Of a stretch of 36,307 bases of DNA, positions 32,773 to 36,307 are shown piece by piece (position 1 is the stretch's first letter; every line of letters begins with the position of its first letter). The notes below the pieces were generated by a model. It saw only the letters and a list, made by a program, of their open reading frames with translations, searched no databases and was not told the origin of the DNA. Origin of the DNA: Nitrososphaeraceae archaeon (GTDB lineage Archaea; Thermoproteota; Nitrososphaeria; Nitrososphaerales; Nitrososphaeraceae); assembly GCA_016782225.1 (NCBI GenBank), contig JADDOW010000001.1, positions 1 to 36,307 on the forward strand, read 5' to 3'. The position numbers and the translations under genes were made by a program.

Positions 32773-32911
32773 ATGTCAGGGATGTCATAGATGTCATGGT
32801 TTTTGCAACTGTTGTTCTATTTTCAATTGGCATATCATGTTGGCCTATGGTTAGCATTTGTTTTGTAGAAACAACAGTACGGAAATCCCTGACATCCCTG
32901 ACATCTATGAC
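32773..32911. repeat. Inverted array of 9-nt repeats with conserved spacer and box
   Basis: Left arm: three contiguous 9-nt units ATGTCAGGG, ATGTCATAG, ATGTCATGG (32773-32799), an 8-nt spacer, then ACTGTTGTT (32808-32816). Right arm, read on the minus strand: GTCATAG (partial unit), ATGTCAGGG, ATGTCAGGG (32911-32887), an 8-nt spacer, then ACTGTTGTT (32878-32870). The arms face each other across 53 nt. Both arms share unit length, unit count, spacer length and box. Iteron-type replication origin, partition site or a multimeric regulator operator are all possible. Confidence 0.8.
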
Positions 32912-32936
32912 GGACTAATGTCGAGCCCTGGCATTC

Positions 32937-33036
32937 GGCGGCCAATATGGCCACCGCCGCTAACCCACAAAATCAATAATCCTATTTTCTCCTTCACACA
33001 TTCCGACTTAATCTTAATCTAAAGTCCATTGTGTTG
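32937..33036 (+). repeat. Diverged direct repeat, copy 2, led by a GGCGGCC palindrome
   Basis: CGGCGG / CCGCCG arms around GGCC-AATAT-GGCC (32936-32959), then TAACCCACAAAATCAATAATCC and the ACTTAATC and TGTTGG blocks also found in copy 1. It lies directly right of the 9-nt repeat array. Confidence 0.6.
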
Positions 33037-33074
33037 GTGCAATTGGTTCTAGGGTGTATTAAGTAAAATAGAAT

Positions 33075-33081
33075 GGCGGCC
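33075..33081 (+). repeat. GGCGGCC heptamer at the integrase truncation point
   Basis: A single GGCGGCC followed by ACAACTACTGAC without a clear palindromic partner. It starts 12 nt beyond the stop that ends the integrase relic. Confidence 0.4.
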
Positions 33082-33092
33082 ACAACTACTGA

Positions 33093-33791
33093 CTATCTGT
33101 GGAACATCAGAACAGGGTGTTGTTCATCAAAAATTGGGATTATGTGTTTCCATTTTAGATAATCAAATGCGCCCACTCTCATACCAGAAGAAACCATCAA
33201 TAGGACAATTGGTTTAATCCTCTTGTCTGGAAACTCCAGCAGTTTTTTAATTTCTTCAACTGTAGGCACCCTATACTCAGAAAAATGCTGCCAGCAGGAA
33301 GGCTTTTTTAATAATCTTCCATTTTACTTCAATTTCATTCATTTCACAAAACAACTTAATTGCCTTAATATAATTTGAAATTGTTGATTCCACTATCTCT
33401 TTTTTGGCAGCTCTTTCCTTTTGAAATTGAAGAAATCTCACTAATTGAAGGGTAAGCCATTTTGGGTTTTCTGATGCCTGATGATAAAAACAAATCGCCT
33501 TGTTTTCAAATGAGCCTTCCAGTTTTAGAAAATCAAAGAAAACCTCAAGTCTTTTAGGATATTGCCTCTTTGTTTCAGGGGCCTTTAATGCAATCATAAA
33601 ATTGGCCACAGGGTCGGCATAATAATCACCATCATCTTTGTATGCACCATCACTTTCTATTTCTTTTACGTCTATTTTATTATCTAAATTTTCAATTCCT
33701 GCTTAGCCTGCATTTCAGGCAACTCCTTCTTACTATTGTTGGCTTTGGGCCTATAAATATAATCAAATTTGTAATGGGCTGAGTCGGACAT
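33093..33791 (-). pseudogene. Broken tyrosine recombinase (integrase) of Nitrososphaeria type
   Basis: Three reading frames join to one integrase. Frame 1 starts at ATG 33791 (MSDSAHYKFDYIYRPKA) and stops after 34 codons. A shift leads into the SAM-like core-binding domain (ALKAPETKRQYPKRLEVFFD, SESTISNYIK-like [25 protein letters not shown]). A second shift near 33290 leads into the start of the catalytic domain, [20 protein letters not shown] and [17 protein letters not shown], which holds the first catalytic Arg. It stops at 33093, so the HxxR and Tyr parts are missing. It lies about 1 kb from tRNA-Gln, a usual target, and must be inactive. Confidence 0.8.
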
Positions 33792-33823
33792 ATATCAAAT
33801 TTGTATGTAACCTATTTGATATA
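33791..33823 (-). promoter_or_regulatory. Operator-like inverted repeat over the integrase promoter
   Basis: TATATCAAAT (33791-33800) and ATTTGATATA (33814-33823) are perfect 10-bp inverted arms separated by 13 nt. The distal arm provides a TATA-like sequence 23-32 nt upstream of the integrase ATG and the proximal arm overlaps that start codon, as expected for a leaderless promoter under repression. Confidence 0.5.
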
Positions 33824-34602
33824 ATTAACTGACTAATATTCAAATTCAACCACATAAGAATCGGGATGGGACATTAACCCCATCTGCTACTTGTGAGTTC
33901 ATTATTTGGATTATATTTTATTTTCAAATGATATAATTTATTAATGGATTATTATAAAGGGGATGGATTTGAATCCTATACATGCATTCACGGGTTTATA
34001 TGAAAAGAATGCTTATTAACTTTCAATTATATGTCCAGACTTTTATTAATCAATTATCTAAGATATGATGGGACTTGAATACTCATTGCTTTGCGAATTA
34101 TGTAAAGTTCATCATATTGTAATTAACAACTTTGACTGTCTATTTAGACAGTTATATAAACGACATATAAAATAACTTTAACCGTTGGAAGTCATCAAAA
34201 TGGGGAAAATTGTTATTATAAACCAAAGTTGCTTGTATTTTCATATAAGCGGTTTAGGCATGCTTCCCCACCATCTACTATCTCCATCTCTAAACCAAGT
34301 GAATCTGAATAAGTCCGACTCTTGTATTTGGCGTCGCTCTGGAGCGCCGCTACATGGCACTAACCGTGGATTCTAGTTGTCGCCTCTGTTGTTATTGTGC
34401 ATCCCCAAAACATACGCCATCTTGGGAAATATTTGGTTCTTGTATTCTCAAAATCAACAGCACCTTAAGATGGGTTGAGTTAGGTTCAAAATATTCGTCT
34501 GATACAATAATTTCAATTTGCAAATATTTGTAATTGTGAGGTGGTATAGGAGGTATGACATTTAATTAAATTATTAAAGACCAACTCCATAAATCATAAA
34601 GC
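33824..34602. other. Gene-free stretch between the integrase relic and carbonic anhydrase
   Basis: No supported gene. It contains a small hairpin GATGGG/CCCATC (33865-33884), a palindrome plus TATA box (34135-34160), and a GC-rich inverted repeat GCGTCGCTC/GAGCGCCGC with one mismatch (34331-34350). A 63-codon frame at 34185 (TTG) or 34200 (ATG) sits right where the promoter would start transcription but has no recognisable protein features. Confidence 0.45.
34135..34160 (+). promoter_or_regulatory. Palindromic operator abutting a TATA box
   Basis: ACTGTCT-ATTT-AGACAGT (34135-34152, perfect 7-bp arms) runs directly into TATATAAA (34153-34160), so the palindrome occupies the BRE position. Initiation would be expected near 34183. 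A dimeric regulator bound here would block or recruit TFB/TBP. Confidence 0.5.
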
Positions 34603-35097
34603 ATGGGCCAAATACAAGATGTGTTTAATTCAAATGAAAAATACGTTAAGGACTATAGGTATTCGCATCTGAAACCAATGCCTTCAAAAAAAATCGCGGT
34701 ATTGGCTTGTATGGATGCCAGGTTGTTGATTGAGGATATACTTGGGTTAAGCATAGGGGAAGCAAACATAATAAGAAACGCAGGGGGCATAGCGACAGAG
34801 GACGCAATGCGTTCTCTCATAGTATCCCATGAGCTCTTGGGAACTGAAGAGTTTATCGTCATAAACCATACTGACTGCGGAATGCAAAAATTCTCAGATG
34901 AACATATCCGTAACAACATCAAACAAAAGTACAACAAGGACCCAAGTGAATTGCAATTCTACACATTTGCTGACCTGGAGGAAAATGTTAGGCAACAGGT
35001 TGAAAAGATAAAGACAAATCCATTCATTCCAAAGGACATCCCAGTATATGGATGCGTTTATGATACACAGACAGGAAGGCTAAGGAGAATAGTGTGA
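34603..35097 (+). CDS. Beta-class carbonic anhydrase
   Basis: A 164-residue beta-carbonic anhydrase interconverting CO2 and bicarbonate. Zinc ligands are C36 (ACMDARL, with the D38/R40 dyad), H89 and C92 (NHTDCGM); IRNAGGIATEDAMRSL follows the dyad as in the compact Cab-like archaeal/actinobacterial group. There is no signal peptide, so it is cytosolic. Its codons look somewhat richer in AGG, GAC and AAC than the left-hand genes, and it is isolated among relics of a mobile element, suggesting acquisition by transfer. An AT-rich TTTAATTAAA at 34560-34569 may be its TATA box. Bicarbonate supply would suit an autotroph fixing carbon by the hydroxypropionate/hydroxybutyrate route. Confidence 0.92.
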   Translation: MGQIQDVFNSNEKYVKDYRYSHLKPMPSKKIAVLACMDARLLIEDILGLSIGEANIIRNAGGIATEDAMRSLIVSHELLGTEEFIVINHTDCGMQKFSDEHIRNNIKQKYNKDPSELQFYTFADLEENVRQQVEKIKTNPFIPKDIPVYGCVYDTQTGRLRRIV

Positions 35098-35335
35098 CCT
35101 AAGAAGACATTAATTATCACGGATTTTATTGTTTTCCTTTTCTGTTTTATCCAAAACTGATTATTGATCCCCAATGTGAATAAGGGGCCTGAAGGGCTTG
35201 GTGACGATATCAATCCTTGATGAGATTCTGTCATTGCCATCAGAATGACATTAAACTCAAAGATCATTATTTCATTATAGGTGATTTCAACTCCTATATT
35301 TGCTGGCGGCCTGATGATAGTAATCAGATGAAACA

Positions 35336-35356
35336 GGCGGCCCCAATATGGTCGCC
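35336..35356 (+). repeat. GGCGGCC palindrome, third hairpin copy
   Basis: GGCGGCC-CCAATAT-GGTCGCC: 7-bp stem with one G-T pair. A further unpaired GGCGGCC lies 31 nt upstream at 35305-35311. The central AATATGG is shared with the copy at 32937. Confidence 0.55.
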
Positions 35357-35900
35357 ACTCTATCTCGCTACTTATAATCTGTTCATTTCCAAATCATATT
35401 ATCTCAATGGAGGAGATGTTTGATGGTGTATTTAGTTGAAATTCTGTGGAATAAGGTTATCATATCCATTAATGATTGTCGGAACCATTATTGTCAGGGC
35501 TTTTGGCTGTTGCTTCCTAAGCCGCCACCATCTTCTCCTTTTATTGGGCTAATTATGTTGTTGCAGTGATCAGGTGCGATTGTTGTGTCCATCAGTGATG
35601 TATGGCTAAATTGATATGTTCTTGGCATATGACATGTTAACGCTTGAGTTGAATAGTCCGGTTGCTAACAAAAGGCCGCAACTATGTTAATGTATTTTAA
35701 CATACCACTAGAAGTTTCATATATGATAATAACGGTTTTATCTAGATGATTTTATAATCTGATAAGAAAATCATACAACAATTTATAATAGAAATCATAA
35801 TAGGCATAAAATAGAAGTTTTCCATAAATTTTAGTAAAATAAACAATTAGTCTATCTATATGTTGTATCTTTGATATTGAGCGGGTAGTCAGAAAATAGC

Positions 35901-35927
35901 AAATGTTCCAAATGTTCCAAATGTTCT
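35901..35927 (+). repeat. Triple 9-nt tandem repeat AAATGTTCC
   Basis: AAATGTTCC, AAATGTTCC, AAATGTTCT in immediate succession in non-coding DNA. It has the same unit length and copy number as each arm of the array at 32773, though a different sequence. Confidence 0.6.
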
Positions 35928-36183
35928 ACTTATACATCTAAAAATCATTTACCTAAATTTGGCATCTGAAACAATATCAAGTTGTTGGTTGCTAGATCAA
36001 GAGGTTCTAAACATAATCGCTTGGTTATTATAGTCCTTGCATTAGGAGTTTACAAAGTCCATTTACAACTCGCAAAACAACTCAAAACATCAAGGAATCA
36101 TGAAAATCAGGTTTTTAGTTTTGATTTAAATTACTATATTTAATACTGTGATGTTGCTGAATAAATAGGAAAAGGGGAATTCA

Positions 36184-36307
36184 GTGATCAAACTTGCCAA
36201 TGAGGGCAAGTCCACAAGAGAGGTTGCAAAAGAGATTCAGAGTGATTTAGCCAAAAACTCTTTTGCTAGTCCATCAAACCTTGTTATTATCTCTAAAATT
36301 TTCAATA
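36184..36307 (+). CDS. Partial helix-turn-helix protein running off the window
   Basis: From GTG 36184 the frame reads VIKLANEGKSTREVAKEI and continues open to the window edge. LANEGKSTREVAKEI is a homeodomain-like helix-turn-helix start seen in small regulators and transposase-type proteins of Nitrososphaeria. After KEI the sequence (QSDLAKNSFASPSN) no longer resembles the expected second helix, so it may be frameshifted or chimeric. The rest of the gene lies outside the window. Confidence 0.4.
   Translation, partial: MIKLANEGKSTREVAKEIQSDLAKNSFASPSNLVIISKIFN

Larger units (their letters stand above)
32417..33074. other. Non-coding repeat-rich region of the integrated element
   Basis: No gene. 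It carries two diverged direct repeats that begin with GGCGGCC palindromes (32551 and 32937) and, between them, the inverted array of 9-nt repeats (32773-32911). These are listed separately. Confidence 0.5.
35098..36183. other. Gene-free right part of the element
   Basis: No supported gene over about 1.1 kb. It contains two more GGCGGCC sites (35305-35311 and 35336-35356) and a triple 9-nt tandem repeat (35901-35927). The rest is AT-rich with scattered stops in all frames. Confidence 0.45.

Noticed and set aside
32773-32911. CRISPR array
   Set aside because: Units are 9 nt and contiguous, with an inverted second half; there are no spacers of CRISPR length and no cas genes.
33960-33990. Possible T-arm remnant (GGATTTGAATCC) as an attachment-site copy of a tRNA
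   Set aside because: It does not match the tRNA-Gln 3' end and has no acceptor or other arms around it.
34185-34376. 63-codon frame behind the palindromic promoter
   Set aside because: Apart from its position there is no protein signature, and the 3' half overlaps a GC-rich inverted repeat, so I kept it as a note only.

Overview
The window reads as chromosomal DNA of an ammonia-oxidising archaeon of the Nitrososphaeria (Thaumarchaeota). The markers are an archaeal ribosomal/translation cluster (L7Ae, S28e, L24e, NDK, aIF5B), Kae1 and Bud32 of the KEOPS complex, archease, Alba, tRNA genes without encoded CCA and with intron-like insertions, TATA-box promoters with leaderless starts, and a tyrosine-integrase relic of the type seen in soil Nitrososphaeria. 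The strongly AT-rich composition would fit Candidatus Nitrosocosmicus better than the GC-richer Nitrososphaera; that genus assignment is inference.

Layout. 0.3-5.4 kb: a winged-helix regulator, a eukaryote-like GNA1 acetyltransferase, a receiver protein with a Cache-domain histidine kinase, a small membrane protein and a membrane-anchored winged-helix protein. 5.3-6.4 kb: a gene-poor gap holding a decayed IS6-like transposase. 6.4-12.3 kb: a HAD nucleotidase-like protein, a PurF homologue without its catalytic cysteine, a YchF-like GTPase, Kae1, a PH-like protein on the opposite strand and Bud32. 12.46 kb: an interrupted tRNA-Leu. 12.8-17.7 kb: GlmM-type mutase, then the ribosomal/NDK/aIF5B operon. 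17.7-25.7 kb: HisRS, archease, thioredoxin, a four-gene succinate dehydrogenase operon ordered A-C-D-B, a MIP18-like Fe-S protein and argininosuccinate lyase. 25.8-32.0 kb: Alba, a nucleotidyltransferase, branched-chain aminotransferase and a nucleotide-sugar block (Gfo/Idh 3-dehydrogenase-like, hexapeptide acetyltransferase, a UDP-sugar dehydrogenase homologue lacking the cysteine motif, and a DUF354 GT-B protein).

32.0-36.3 kb is different: a tRNA-Gln with a 17-nt insertion is followed by about 4 kb of almost gene-free DNA that looks like a decayed integrated element. It holds a frameshifted, truncated integrase, a beta-carbonic anhydrase, repeated GGCGGCC-centred palindromes, two diverged direct repeats, operator-like palindromes at TATA boxes, and an ordered inverted array in which three 9-nt repeats, an 8-nt spacer and a 9-nt box face an inverted copy across about 53 nt. 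That array is the most unusual structure here and could be an origin, a partition/regulator site or a recombination site.

How the genes connect: GNA1 and GlmM point to hexosamine-phosphate metabolism that would supply UDP-GlcNAc, and the 27.8-32 kb block looks like a route that modifies UDP-GlcNAc-derived sugars for surface glycans. Two homologues (PurF-like, UDP-sugar dehydrogenase-like) retain their fold but have lost key catalytic residues.
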